Positions 20,460-29,208 of a stretch of DNA of 64,000 nucleotides are shown one piece after another (position 1 is the first letter of the stretch; each line of letters opens with the position of its first letter). The notes below the pieces were generated by a model. The model saw only the letters and a list, made by a program, of their open reading frames with translations, was not told where the DNA came from and ran no database searches. This stretch comes from Oceanimonas baumannii (GTDB lineage: Bacteria > Pseudomonadota > Gammaproteobacteria > Enterobacterales > Aeromonadaceae): contig NZ_NQJF01000014.1 in NCBI RefSeq assembly GCF_002245495.1, forward strand, positions 1 through 64,000. The letters run 5' to 3'. Made by a program: the position numbers and the translations under genes.

Positions 20460-20927
20460 TCAGTCCAGCTGTTGCAGGACGTTAATCATTTCCAGCGCGC
20501 TCAGGGCCGCTTCTGCGCCCTTGTTACCCGCCTTGGTGCCGGCGCGCTCGATGGCTTGTTCAATGTTTTCGGTGGTCAGTACGCCAAAAGCGATGGGCAC
20601 TTCATAGTCCATCATCACACCGGCCATGCCTTTGCTGTTTTCGTTGGCCACCAGATCAAAGTGATAGGTGCCACCGCGAATAACGCAGCCCAAGGCAACA
20701 ATGGCGTCGTATTTGCCGGTTTTAGCCAGCTTTTTACAGGCCAGGGCAATTTCTACCGCCCCCGGTACCCGCACCAGAGTAATATTATCATCCTTAACCT
20801 GCCCCTGACGTTTGAGCACATCCAGAGCACCGGCCACCAGGCTGTCGTTGATAAAGCTGTTGAAGCGGGCGACCACGATGGCTACGTTAGCCTCGGGTGC
20901 GGCCATCAGCCCTTCGATTACCTTCAT
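20460..20927 (-). CDS. ribH: 6,7-dimethyl-8-ribityllumazine synthase
   Basis: The 155-residue penultimate enzyme of riboflavin synthesis, condensing aminoribitylaminouracil with dihydroxybutanone phosphate. Motifs are [16 protein letters not shown] (substrate pocket), [28 protein letters not shown] (catalytic His) and [20 protein letters not shown]. The start at 20927 ([12 protein letters not shown]) fits the family length. Usually it follows ribBA directly; here other genes separate it from ribBX. Confidence 0.95.
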   Translation of the reverse strand: MKVIEGLMAAPEANVAIVVARFNSFINDSLVAGALDVLKRQGQVKDDNITLVRVPGAVEIALACKKLAKTGKYDAIVALGCVIRGGTYHFDLVANENSKGMAGVMMDYEVPIAFGVLTTENIEQAIERAGTKAGNKGAEAALSALEMINVLQQLD

Positions 20928-21180
20928 GGGAATCCTTGTTTGCAGAAAAGTGCGCATATTCTAGCACAATCGGCGATTGACAAAAGCTTTCCGCTGCGAG
21001 CCTGCCGGTGACCATTCTGAGCGTTTGATGCCACCCTGGTCACAGGGTGAAACATCGCAGTGTGCAAACCTGCACAAATCTCTTACAGTAAGCACTCTCA
21101 TACCAACCGTCCGGTTGTACGAAGCAACAGCGATTTCACTGCGTTGTCTGCCTTCGCCTTACACTTTTCAAGAGGTATTT

Positions 21181-22083
21181 ATGCTGCCCGAACGGCGCGG
21201 TGACCTGCTAATTCTGAGCGCTACTTTGCTGGCTTCAGCCGGCTGGCTGTTTTCCAAGGAAGCGATTACCGCCCTGCCTCCTGCAGGCTTTGTGGGCTGG
21301 CGCTTTTTTCTGGCCGCACTCATTTTGCTGCCCTTTTGCCATCGCCAGCTGCGGGCGACCTCCCCAGCCAACCTGCTAAAAGCCGCCGCCATTGGTCTGG
21401 TGATGACCTTGAATCTGATCTTCTGGATCCAGGCCGTGATGCACAGTGAAGGCATTGGCGAAGGGGCTTTTATCATGAGCCTGGCCATGCTGATGGTACC
21501 ACCTCTGGCCTGGCTGATGTTTCGTGAACGGCCCGGCCGCCAGTTCTGGCTGGCTCTGCCCGTTGCCCTGTTCGGTTTGTTTCTGCTGACCTCAGGCAAC
21601 GGCCTGTCATTGTCGTTAGGACAATTGCTGTTTTTGCTGGCGTCGATCTCACTGGCATTGTATTTCTGCCTGAACAGCCGTTTTGCCCGACGAATAGACC
21701 CGATGGCGCTTACCTGTGTGCAACTGGCGGTCACCGGTATTATGCACCTCATTTACTCTGCGCTGTTCGAGCAGTGGCCGGAGCAAATACCGGATTATAT
21801 CTGGGGCTGGTTTGCTGCAAGCGTACTGCTGGCAACATCACTGCGGTTTTTCTGCCAGAGTGCAGGACAAAAGTTCAGTAATATTGCTAATGCCGCACTG
21901 ATCATGATGCTGGAACCGGTATGGACCGTGTTAATCAGCGTGTTCTGGTATCACGAGCCCATGCCTCCCCAGAAAATCATGGGCTGTGTACTGATCCTGC
22001 TGGCGTTGCTCAGTTTCCGCAGCCGTCCGCTGTATGAATGGTACCGGAACCGTCGCGCCGGGCAGGCATGGCGCAAGAGATAA
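21181..22083 (+). CDS. EamA-family (DMT) transporter
   Basis: A 300-residue inner-membrane protein with ten predicted helices in two EamA repeats. Features are an N-terminal LASAGWLFSKEAI, MTLNLIFWIQAVMHSEGIGEGAFIMSLAMLMVPPLAWLMFRERPG at the centre of the first repeat, and the matching ANAALIMMLEPVWTVLISVFWYHEPM in the second. Such proteins export metabolites or amino acids; the substrate is not predictable. AAGAGGTA precedes the ATG at 21181. It is the only plus-strand gene inside the otherwise minus-strand rib region. Confidence 0.85.
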   Translation: MLPERRGDLLILSATLLASAGWLFSKEAITALPPAGFVGWRFFLAALILLPFCHRQLRATSPANLLKAAAIGLVMTLNLIFWIQAVMHSEGIGEGAFIMSLAMLMVPPLAWLMFRERPGRQFWLALPVALFGLFLLTSGNGLSLSLGQLLFLLASISLALYFCLNSRFARRIDPMALTCVQLAVTGIMHLIYSALFEQWPEQIPDYIWGWFAASVLLATSLRFFCQSAGQKFSNIANAALIMMLEPVWTVLISVFWYHEPMPPQKIMGCVLILLALLSFRSRPLYEWYRNRRAGQAWRKR

Positions 22084-22149
22084 GACAGGTGCAGAACTGT
22101 CATGCCCGTAAAAACGGGCAGATATAGTGCTAGATATAAGGCAGGATGA

Positions 22150-22490
22150 GAGCCGTCGATACTCAGCATTGACGACACTGTTACGTCTGCAGAGGCGCAT
22201 GGCCCCCCGCCTGTGCGGAGGTGACGTATTATGAGGCCTCCGCGGTATAGGCCGTCATGCCCACGAAGGTGGGAATCCAGAACGTGGTGCTCAGCATTGA
22301 CGACACTGTTACGTCTGCAGATACGTATGGCCCCGCGCCTGCGCGGAGGTGACGTATTATAAGGCTTCCGCGGTAAAGGCCGTCATTCCCACGAAGGTGG
22401 GAATCCAGAACATGGTGCTCAGCATTGACGACACTGTTACGTCTGCAGATACGCATGGCCCCCGCCTGCGCGGGGGTGACGAGCTTTTAA
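22150..22490. repeat. 128-bp tandem array of REP-containing units
   Basis: CTCAGCATTGACGACACTG begins at 22162, 22290 and 22418, a strict 128-bp period over about 2.6 copies. Each unit contains a palindrome of the type GTCAT-CCCACGAAGGTGGG-AATCC and a second of the type CCCCGCCTGCGCGGGGGTGAC. It fills the gap between the convergent eamA and hopJ genes. The short ORFs in it are artefacts of the repeat. Confidence 0.85.
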
Positions 22491-22496
22491 GTAACC

Positions 22497-22844
22497 TTAC
22501 CCCTTGGCGCTCAGTGCATCACCATGAAACTCAATGCCGAGCCAGCCGGTTTTTATAAAATTGCGAATGTTCTGATGATCGTCACCATCAGGGTTGCCGA
22601 GCACATCGTCACGATAAAAAGCACCAAAGCAGGACAGGGTTTCCTGCTCATTCAGCCCCTGCAACCGGGCGAAAGCAAACAGTTTGCAGGAGCCATTATT
22701 CTGACCCGCCTCGTTATACTGGTCACCATTGGTAAAGGCCACCGGGTGAAATTCGTAGAGGGAATCGACTAACGCCATCACTTCGGCAAATTCAATGGCT
22801 TCCGGCGCATCAGCCAGTTTGGTTTGCAGTTCCTTAATGTTCAT
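22497..22844 (-). CDS. HopJ-family protein
   Basis: A 115-residue soluble protein (MNIKELQTKLADAPEAIEF) matching the family called HopJ type III effector, with FHPVAFTNGDQYNEAGQNNGSCKLFAFA (about 32-59) and the acidic NPDGDDHQNIRNFI. Despite the family name, these proteins are common in free-living gammaproteobacteria without type III secretion and their function is unknown. ATG 22844 is taken because it gives the usual length. It lies 8 bp after the esterase gene. Confidence 0.8.
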   Translation of the reverse strand: MNIKELQTKLADAPEAIEFAEVMALVDSLYEFHPVAFTNGDQYNEAGQNNGSCKLFAFARLQGLNEQETLSCFGAFYRDDVLGNPDGDDHQNIRNFIKTGWLGIEFHGDALSAKG

Positions 22845-22852
22845 TTTCTTCC

Positions 22853-23512
22853 TTACTTCAGTGCCAGACAGCGGCATAAAAAACGGGAAATATCGGCAAT
22901 TTCTTCGGCACACACAGCATGAGCCATAGGGTAGCGGTGATATTCCGGCAGATAACCGGACTGCTCCAGCTGGCGACATGCGCGCAGGCCCAGTTGCTCG
23001 CTGACTACCGCATCCTGCATGCCATGCAGCACCTGCACCGGCAGCTCGCGATTGGCCTCACTAAAGCGGATACTGTCGGCGGTAGCAAAATAGGTGGACA
23101 TGGCAATCAGGCCGCCGAGCGGCTTATCAAAGCTCAGCGCAGCTTCATAGGCGACGGCTCCCCCCTGGGAGAACCCCGCCAGCACAATACGCCGGCTATC
23201 GATACCGGCGGCAATCTGCTGTTCCACCAACCCGGCCACTGCCGCAGCCGAATGGCGCAACTGGCTTTCATCTACCTTACGATCAATATCCATGGCCAGA
23301 ATGTCGTACCAGGCAGGCATGGCCATACCACCGTTAATGGTGACCGGTATGGCCGGCGCATGGGGAAACACAAAGCGCACTGCCGCACCCGGCGGCAATT
23401 TCAGTTCGGGCACAATGGGAGCAAAGTCATGACCATCGGCCCCGAGCCCGTGCAGCCAGATCACGCAGGCATCAGGATTCTCAGCGGTTTCAGTCTGAAG
23501 ACAGGTCAGCAT
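22853..23512 (-). CDS. Alpha/beta-hydrolase, carboxylesterase / acyl-protein thioesterase-like
   Basis: A 219-residue hydrolase. The opening VIWLHGLGADGHDF carries the oxyanion-hole loop, AGFSQGGAVAYEA (about 113-125) holds the nucleophile Ser, HGMQDAVVS has the catalytic Asp, and YPMAHAVCAEE carries the catalytic His. This is the EstB/APT1-like family, which cleaves short carboxyl esters; the natural substrate is unknown. It lies 23 bp after siaD on the same strand and may share its transcript. Confidence 0.88.
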   Translation of the reverse strand: MLTCLQTETAENPDACVIWLHGLGADGHDFAPIVPELKLPPGAAVRFVFPHAPAIPVTINGGMAMPAWYDILAMDIDRKVDESQLRHSAAAVAGLVEQQIAAGIDSRRIVLAGFSQGGAVAYEAALSFDKPLGGLIAMSTYFATADSIRFSEANRELPVQVLHGMQDAVVSEQLGLRACRQLEQSGYLPEYHRYPMAHAVCAEEIADISRFLCRCLALK

Positions 23513-23535
23513 GGGCGTCTCTTTCTCAAAGTAGC

Positions 23536-24324
23536 TTATTCGGGTAACTCAGCCATATTCAGCCGGTCACGTCCGCCTTGTTTGGCGGTCATCAATTCAC
23601 TGTCAGCCCGGCGAATGGTATCTTCCAGTGACTCCTGGCTGCGGTACACCGTCAGGCCGGCACTGACAGTAAGGCGCAGATCCGGGATCGTTTCCAGCCG
23701 CAGCCCGCGCACTGCCGTTATTACCCTGCGGAGCAGAGCGCCAGCCTGCTCCAACCCGGTATGCGGCAGCAGCAACATAAATTCTTCACCTCCCCAGCGG
23801 GCGCACAGATCCTGCGAACGCAAAGGGGCAGAAATGGTCTCGGCCAGACGACATAACACAGTGTCGCCGGTATCGTGACCGTGGGTGTCGTTGATACGCT
23901 TGAAATGATCCACGTCCAGCATGGCCAGGGCAAAGGCAGGCTGGCCACGGCTGCAACGGGCCACTTCCTCCTGTAACCGCTCAGTCAGCTGACGACGGTT
24001 GGCCAACCCGGTCAGCGGATCCCGGAGCGCGGCATGGCGCAACTGCTCGTTCAGTTCAATCAGGTTACGCTGATACCGATCCGAAATACGGGTAATTTTA
24101 TCAAGCCGTTTAAGCTGGCGATCATATTGCTGCAGCAGATCCTGAGTGCGCGAAACCGCAACCCCGTAACTGCTGTCAGAAATACGCAACAAGCGTTCAA
24201 GCCGGCTGCGCTGTTCACGATTGCGCTCAGCCAGCGCCGCTACCAATGGCAGCAGCGGGTTATGCTGATGCTCAGGATCCGACAGCAGCTGTTCCAGCTC
24301 CTCATCGGAGGGCAGCTCAGCCAC
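23536..24324 (-). CDS. siaD: Diguanylate cyclase SiaD
   Basis: A 262-residue GGDEF protein that makes cyclic-di-GMP from GTP. The N-terminal half is a coiled-coil rich region (about 10-100) and the GGDEF domain covers about 105-260, with DPLTGLANRR, RWGGEEF as the active site, and RSQD exactly five residues before it, a standard inhibitory I-site. The start is taken as GTG 24324, overlapping the siaC stop by 8 bp; the longer ORF would run far back into siaC. Placement after siaC and the absence of a sensor domain fit SiaD, which is activated through SiaC. Confidence 0.88.
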   Translation of the reverse strand: MAELPSDEELEQLLSDPEHQHNPLLPLVAALAERNREQRSRLERLLRISDSSYGVAVSRTQDLLQQYDRQLKRLDKITRISDRYQRNLIELNEQLRHAALRDPLTGLANRRQLTERLQEEVARCSRGQPAFALAMLDVDHFKRINDTHGHDTGDTVLCRLAETISAPLRSQDLCARWGGEEFMLLLPHTGLEQAGALLRRVITAVRGLRLETIPDLRLTVSAGLTVYRSQESLEDTIRRADSELMTAKQGGRDRLNMAELPE

Positions 24325-24691
24325 GGGCCAGAACCTCAAACGGAAAACTGCAATCTTCCCGGAATTCTTCTGCCAGCTCTTCAACCCGTTCATTTTCAGG
24401 GTCGAAAAACCACTGTACCGCCACTGTCTGCTGTTTTTCAAAAGCGGCTTCGAGCATATCAAAAATATCCATCATGGCTTTGACGCTGCTGGTGTTCATA
24501 TAGACCAGATGCAGCTGTACCTGTAGTGCCTTGTTGCTTTCAAGATACTGTTCAACCCAGGTAATAACATCATAAAAAAACTCAAAGGAGTTTTCCGGAT
24601 AAGAATCTCCTTTCATGGTTACCGAACCCTGCTCCGGATCGCAAATAATCTCCGGAGTGGAATCGGTACCTGTAATTGTCAGTGTCTTCAT
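24317..24691 (-). CDS. siaC: SiaC (DUF1987) regulator
   Basis: A 124-residue SiaC-family protein. EIICDPEQGSVTMKGDSYPENSFEFFYDVITWVEQYL (about 14-50) and LHLVYMNTSSVKAMMDIFDML are the family core. The NTSS segment carries the phosphorylated Thr in Pseudomonas aeruginosa SiaC. Unphosphorylated SiaC binds and activates SiaD; SiaB phosphorylates it and SiaA removes the phosphate. ATG 24691 is preferred (AAGG upstream) over the ATG six codons earlier, which lacks a binding site. Confidence 0.87.
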   Translation of the reverse strand: MKTLTITGTDSTPEIICDPEQGSVTMKGDSYPENSFEFFYDVITWVEQYLESNKALQVQLHLVYMNTSSVKAMMDIFDMLEAAFEKQQTVAVQWFFDPENERVEELAEEFREDCSFPFEVLARG

Positions 24692-24711
24692 TGCCAATTC
24701 TGCCTTCATAC

Positions 24712-25254
24712 TTATACCACAGCCAAAATACTTAAAAAGCCACGATTCTCCCCGACTTCCACCAGCCGGGTGGTCATGGGCAATGCCGACTTCCGGGCAA
24801 TATCCAGCAGTCCAAGACCGGCACCGCTGATCTCATCGCTTTCACGGGGACGGCGCAGCTGGGTTTTATAAGCAGCTTTCAGCTCAGCTTTATCCATAAC
24901 GGCCAGTTCATCAATAGCTCTGCACACCGCTTCACCATCGGAGAGCTCGACCAGGTTACCGGCCATCACGTTGTAATGACCGTGACTGTCCCGTGCGACC
25001 ACCACAGTGGCAGAGCCATCATACTCACTGTAATTCATGCGGTTGGCGTAATGGCGGATATTCTGGGTCAGTTCAATATAAACCCCGAACACGTCCATGG
25101 CGGCGCCAGGCTGAGCATTATCCGCCTGCAGATAATTACGCAGCGCCTTACCGATTTCTTCTATCAGACTGCGGGTAATCGGTCCGTTAAAACACAGTAA
25201 TATATGGTTCTGATTAAACTGCTCACGTATCGACAGCAGATCGATGCCGTTCAT
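24712..25254 (-). CDS. siaB: SiaB-family protein kinase
   Basis: A 180-residue protein of the SiaB (DUF6272) family. ELTQNIRHYANRM contains the GHKL-like Asn/His region and DEISGAGLGLLDIARKS the glycine-rich ATP lid. In Pseudomonas SiaB phosphorylates SiaC. It has no membrane helix or histidine-kinase phosphoacceptor. It lies between siaA (10 bp upstream) and siaC, the canonical order. Confidence 0.87.
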   Translation of the reverse strand: MNGIDLLSIREQFNQNHILLCFNGPITRSLIEEIGKALRNYLQADNAQPGAAMDVFGVYIELTQNIRHYANRMNYSEYDGSATVVVARDSHGHYNVMAGNLVELSDGEAVCRAIDELAVMDKAELKAAYKTQLRRPRESDEISGAGLGLLDIARKSALPMTTRLVEVGENRGFLSILAVV

Positions 25255-25264
25255 CGGCTATTCC

Positions 25265-27262
25265 TTATAGATGGGTTTCCATACGAAATGCCAGCAGGGT
25301 GATATCATCCCGCTGGGCATGATTGCCCCGGTATTCATCCAGCGCCTGTCTCAGCAGCTCAGCCTGTTCACTCAGTGGCAGCTGAGCATGACTGCGCAGT
25401 AACTCCCGGAAACGGCTATTGCCAAGGCCAAAGCCTTTGCTGCCACCGGCTTGATCCAGATAGCCGTCTGTGGTCAGGTAATATACCTGATCATGCTGCA
25501 CTGGCAGCGTGACATTTTCAAACTGTCCCGGGCGCCGGTCCAGCAAGCTGCGCCGTCCTCCCCTGCACTCTTCTACCACATCACCATCGCTGGCATACAG
25601 TGACATTTTGGCGCCGGAAAACACCAGGCTGCCGGCCGAGGGATCCACGTAAACAAGACCCGCATCCATGGTTGTGGCCATTCCCCGGGGCAGCTCAGTA
25701 TCCTGCAGCATCCCCCTCAGTGTATGATCCGCCAGCTGCAGAATGTCCGCGGGAGACTGTATTCCGTGCTCACGTATGGCATGATCAAGTGCAGCCCGGC
25801 CCAGCATGGTCATCAGCGCTCCGGCGACACCATGACCGGCACAGTCGACCACCCCGACCAGGAAGCTTCCCTGATCACCTGGCTGAAACAGATAGAAGTC
25901 TCCGCCCACCACATCCCGCGGCTGCCATAACACGAAATGATGCTCTCCCAGCATTCGGGTAAGCTGGCGATCGGGCAGAATGGCCTTTTGAATCAGGCTT
26001 GCGTAGTCAATCGAGTCGTTGATTTGCTGGTGGGCCAGACGCATTTGCTGGTTGGCCTTTTCCAGATCCTCAGTGCGGCTTTGTACTTTTTGCTCCAGCT
26101 CTTCGGTATGATGACGCACCTTCCCCGCCATCACGGCAAACGCCCTGCTTAAATCGCCGATTTCATCACTGGATGGTGCTGGCAACGACACTTCGTAACT
26201 GCCATTGGCAATGGCACTGGCCGACCCCTGCAGCCTGCGCAAAGGAGTCAGCACCACCCGGTCTACTCCATAAACCAGCCCCAGCAACAGAATGGCCAGG
26301 ATCAAAACCAGCCCCAGCAAGGCCGCATTAAACAAGCCCGGCTCAATCACCTGAGCCAGCCCCATATCCATGGCGGTCGTCAGATACCAATCGAGCTCGG
26401 GAATATAACTGACCGCCAGCAGCTGGCGCTTGCCTTCCAGCTCCACCCAGGCCATGGCCACTTTATCGGGAGCCCCCCTGGCGCTGCCGAGCAGGTCAGA
26501 CAAGGTTTCATCATCCTGCGCTGAGTCCAGCATATCAAACAGGGTCACTCCGTCGCTGCTGATGCCGGCCGCCGAACCAAACGAGATAAGCTCAGTATCG
26601 GCATGGGCCTGAAACCGCCCTTCTCCATCCAGGATCATGGGCACAACCCCCTTTTTCTCAACGGCAATAAAGTCGTTAATAAAATCGGTCAGCTCCAGGC
26701 CCGTCCCCGCCATGCCAAGGGGCTTGCCATCCTGCTCTACCCGCACGTTAATCCATACCCGGGTGACTCCCAGCGTCTGGTCATGGTTGATGTTAATGCT
26801 TAATGGTGCGGGTGCAGACAGCAGATTAAAAAACCACTGATCGGCTTGCTTGTCAGGTTGCAGGCGATATTTGGGTAAGGCACCGAACGGTACCTTGGGT
26901 GCACGATAGTAATAGTTCAGAGAGTCGGCACTGACCAGAAACCAGGAGCCGCTGCTGAATTCCCGGGCAAAGCCCTCGGCCTCGCGCACAAACAGTTTCT
27001 GATGATTGCCGGTAGCAAGCCACTCCCGGGTCAGCACAGAATTAGCAAAGCGCTGCGCCAGCGCTAGCTCACGGGTGAGCGGCACCAGCACCTGCTGACG
27101 GTTAAGCCGGGTAAAGTTTTCTGCATAAGCACGGCCGAAATGCTCCTGAATACCACTCAGCAGCTGCCAGCCGATGCCCGTTGCCGGAATAAAGGCCAGC
27201 ACGCATGCCAGCAGCAGCGCAAAAATAGATTTTGCCCGAAGCCCCTTTCCCCATATAGCCAT
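25265..27262 (-). CDS. siaA: Membrane PP2C-type phosphatase SiaA
   Basis: A 665-residue sensor phosphatase. A helix at about 12-32 and another at about 312-335 enclose a Cache-like periplasmic sensor domain. HAMP follows (about 335-385, with VVLTPLRRLQGSASAIANG), then a coiled coil (385-425) and a SpoIIE/PP2C domain (about 440-660). Metal-binding Asp residues lie in VVGGDFYLF, VVDCAGHGV and TDGYLDQAGG. It would dephosphorylate SiaC in response to an external signal and so switch SiaD on. First gene of the siaABCD set. Confidence 0.9.
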   Translation of the reverse strand: MAIWGKGLRAKSIFALLLACVLAFIPATGIGWQLLSGIQEHFGRAYAENFTRLNRQQVLVPLTRELALAQRFANSVLTREWLATGNHQKLFVREAEGFAREFSSGSWFLVSADSLNYYYRAPKVPFGALPKYRLQPDKQADQWFFNLLSAPAPLSININHDQTLGVTRVWINVRVEQDGKPLGMAGTGLELTDFINDFIAVEKKGVVPMILDGEGRFQAHADTELISFGSAAGISSDGVTLFDMLDSAQDDETLSDLLGSARGAPDKVAMAWVELEGKRQLLAVSYIPELDWYLTTAMDMGLAQVIEPGLFNAALLGLVLILAILLLGLVYGVDRVVLTPLRRLQGSASAIANGSYEVSLPAPSSDEIGDLSRAFAVMAGKVRHHTEELEQKVQSRTEDLEKANQQMRLAHQQINDSIDYASLIQKAILPDRQLTRMLGEHHFVLWQPRDVVGGDFYLFQPGDQGSFLVGVVDCAGHGVAGALMTMLGRAALDHAIREHGIQSPADILQLADHTLRGMLQDTELPRGMATTMDAGLVYVDPSAGSLVFSGAKMSLYASDGDVVEECRGGRRSLLDRRPGQFENVTLPVQHDQVYYLTTDGYLDQAGGSKGFGLGNSRFRELLRSHAQLPLSEQAELLRQALDEYRGNHAQRDDITLLAFRMETHL

Positions 27263-27381
27263 GCCTGCGCTTACCTGCTTGATGAAGTCGATCCAATGAG
27301 GCCGGTATTGTTGACCTTTTTTCAGACAAACTCAATCCAAAGGCACATTTTGAATGTGTATAAAGCAGAGCAACAGCATGC

Positions 27382-27403
27382 CGGCGGGCCGGACGGCCCG
27401 CCG
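27382..27403. terminator. GC-rich hairpin after ribBX
   Basis: A 9-bp stem CGGCGGGCC / GGCCCGCCG with loop GGAC lies directly after the ribBX stop codon. There is no T run, so it is only a candidate transcript end; it separates ribBX from the inserted siaABCD block. Confidence 0.45.
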
Positions 27404-27414
27404 TAAGGAAAGAC

Positions 27415-28524
27415 TTACTCGGTGACGTATTCAACCACTTCCAGGCCAAACCCGGACAGCGCGTGATACCGCTTGGGAGAGCTGAGCAAACGCATTTTAC
27501 CTACCCCCAGCGCACGCAGAATCTGCGAACCAACACCGACCCGGCGGGAACTTCCCTGCCGCTTGGCGGCTTCCGGGCGCTCGCCCTTGTCGGCGGCTTC
27601 AAACATACGCACCACAGACAGCAAGTGATCCGGGGTTTCTTCCTTACCGAGGATCACCAGCACACCGCCTTCGTCGGCAATGCGTGCCATGGACTTGTCC
27701 AGGGGCCAGGTACGAGCAGCATGGCGGTCGGTCATCAGTACATCAGTCAGCATGTCATGAATATGTACCCGCACCAGCGCCGGCTGATCCGCCTTAATGT
27801 CTCCCTTACGCAAGGCAAAGTGCACCTGATTGTCGATGGTGTCCCGGAAGGTCACCAGCTCAAACTCGCCGTGTTCGGTGGGCAGTTTGCAACGGGCTAC
27901 CTGCTCGATGGTCGTTTCGTTCTCATTACGGTATTCAATGAGATCGGCAATGGTGCCCAGCTTGATATCATGCTGTTCAGCAAACTTTTCCAGATCAGGA
28001 CGGCGGGCCATGGTGCCGTCTTCGTTAAGAATTTCCACGATGACCGCTGCCGGCTCCACACCAGCCAGCCGTGCCAGATCGCAACCAGCCTCGGTATGAC
28101 CAGCACGGGTCAAGACACCGCCATTCTGTGCCTTGAGCGGAAAAATATGCCCCGGCTGAACCAGATCGGCCGGCTTGGCATCCTTGGCTACAGCAGCCTG
28201 TACCGTACGGGCCCGGTCGGCAGCAGAAATACCCGTGGTCACCCCTTCAGCGGCCTCAATGGACACGGTAAAGGCAGTGGAGAACTGTTCGGTATTGCGG
28301 CTCACCATCTGGGGAATGTCAAGCTGACGGCAGCGGGACTCGGTCAGCGTCAGGCAAATCAGCCCCCGGCCATATTTGGCCATAAAATTAATGTCTTCCG
28401 GACGCACATGCTCGGCGGCAATGATCAAGTCGCCTTCGTTCTCGCGGTCTTCGTCATCCATCAGAATGACCATTTTGCCCTGACGAATATCGTCAATGAT
28501 TTCCTGGGTACTGCTTAAAGCCAT
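27415..28524 (-). CDS. ribBX: 3,4-dihydroxy-2-butanone-4-phosphate synthase with degenerate RibA-like domain (RibBX)
   Basis: 369 residues. The N-terminal RibB domain (about 1-205) is complete, with [28 protein letters not shown] and [12 protein letters not shown], and converts ribulose 5-phosphate to the four-carbon riboflavin precursor. The C-terminal part (about 210-369) aligns to GTP cyclohydrolase II but lacks its zinc-binding Cys cluster: where RibA has HSECLTGD...RCDC this protein reads [20 protein letters not shown]. It is therefore not expected to hydrolyse GTP. The RibBX variant is known in proteobacteria. A separate ribA should exist elsewhere. Confidence 0.9.
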   Translation of the reverse strand: MALSSTQEIIDDIRQGKMVILMDDEDRENEGDLIIAAEHVRPEDINFMAKYGRGLICLTLTESRCRQLDIPQMVSRNTEQFSTAFTVSIEAAEGVTTGISAADRARTVQAAVAKDAKPADLVQPGHIFPLKAQNGGVLTRAGHTEAGCDLARLAGVEPAAVIVEILNEDGTMARRPDLEKFAEQHDIKLGTIADLIEYRNENETTIEQVARCKLPTEHGEFELVTFRDTIDNQVHFALRKGDIKADQPALVRVHIHDMLTDVLMTDRHAARTWPLDKSMARIADEGGVLVILGKEETPDHLLSVVRMFEAADKGERPEAAKRQGSSRRVGVGSQILRALGVGKMRLLSSPKRYHALSGFGLEVVEYVTE

Positions 28525-28554
28525 GATGTTCCCCTTGGTTAATTCGGTTAGCCG

Positions 28555-29208
28555 CTACTTCACAAAACCACTGGCGGCCAGGGTCGCCAGGGTCAGCCCG
28601 CCAGACATATCCGGCTTGTCTGCACTCAGCAGACGCTCCAGATAGCGGGCAATCAAATCGACTTCCAGGTTAACGCTGCGGCCAACCTGCCAGTCATTCA
28701 GCGTGGTGTTATTCAATGTATGAGGCACCAGCGTCAATTTAAAGGCCGCCCCCTGCACTGTATTCACGGTAAGACTGATGCCGTCCACGGTAATGGAGCC
28801 TTTTTCAGCAATATAACGGGAAAGCGCTGCCGGTGCTTCGATCCACAGCTCAATGGCAAAACCGGCCTTGGCTTTCTTGGTGATATGACCCACACCGTCC
28901 ACATGGCCCGATACCAGGTGACCACCCAGCCGGGTAGTGGGCAGCAGCGCTTTTTCCAGGTTAACAGCCTGCCCGCTGCGATAATCCGCAAAACCGGTGC
29001 GGTTGAGTGTTTCAACCGAGACATCGGCACAGTAATAATCCTTGCCCAGTTCCGTCACGGTCAGACACACGCCGTTGGTGGCGATGGAATCACCGAGGGC
29101 AACGTCGGATAAATCCAGTGCCGGACAGTGGATACGGATCACCGAGGAGGCACCTTTTCGCTCGATGGCGGCCAGGGTGCCGGTGGCTTCAACAATACCG
29201 GTAAACAT
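28555..29208 (-). CDS. ribE: Riboflavin synthase, alpha chain
   Basis: A 217-residue enzyme joining two lumazine molecules into riboflavin, with duplicated lumazine-binding domains. MFTGIVEATGTL opens domain 1, GDSIATNGVCLTVTEL is its core and GGHLVSGHVDGVG begins domain 2, which repeats the pattern as GSITVDGISLTVN. The start overlaps the ribD stop by 1 bp. Also called ribC in some species. Confidence 0.95.
   Translation of the reverse strand: MFTGIVEATGTLAAIERKGASSVIRIHCPALDLSDVALGDSIATNGVCLTVTELGKDYYCADVSVETLNRTGFADYRSGQAVNLEKALLPTTRLGGHLVSGHVDGVGHITKKAKAGFAIELWIEAPAALSRYIAEKGSITVDGISLTVNTVQGAAFKLTLVPHTLNNTTLNDWQVGRSVNLEVDLIARYLERLLSADKPDMSGGLTLATLAASGFVK

Noticed and set aside
20928-21180. 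FMN riboswitch before ribH
   Set aside because: The conserved RFN sequence boxes are not visible here or before ribD, so no riboswitch is claimed.
22150-22490. Possible CRISPR array
   Set aside because: Three copies with a 128-bp period and no short repeat/unique spacer structure; the units are REP pairs.
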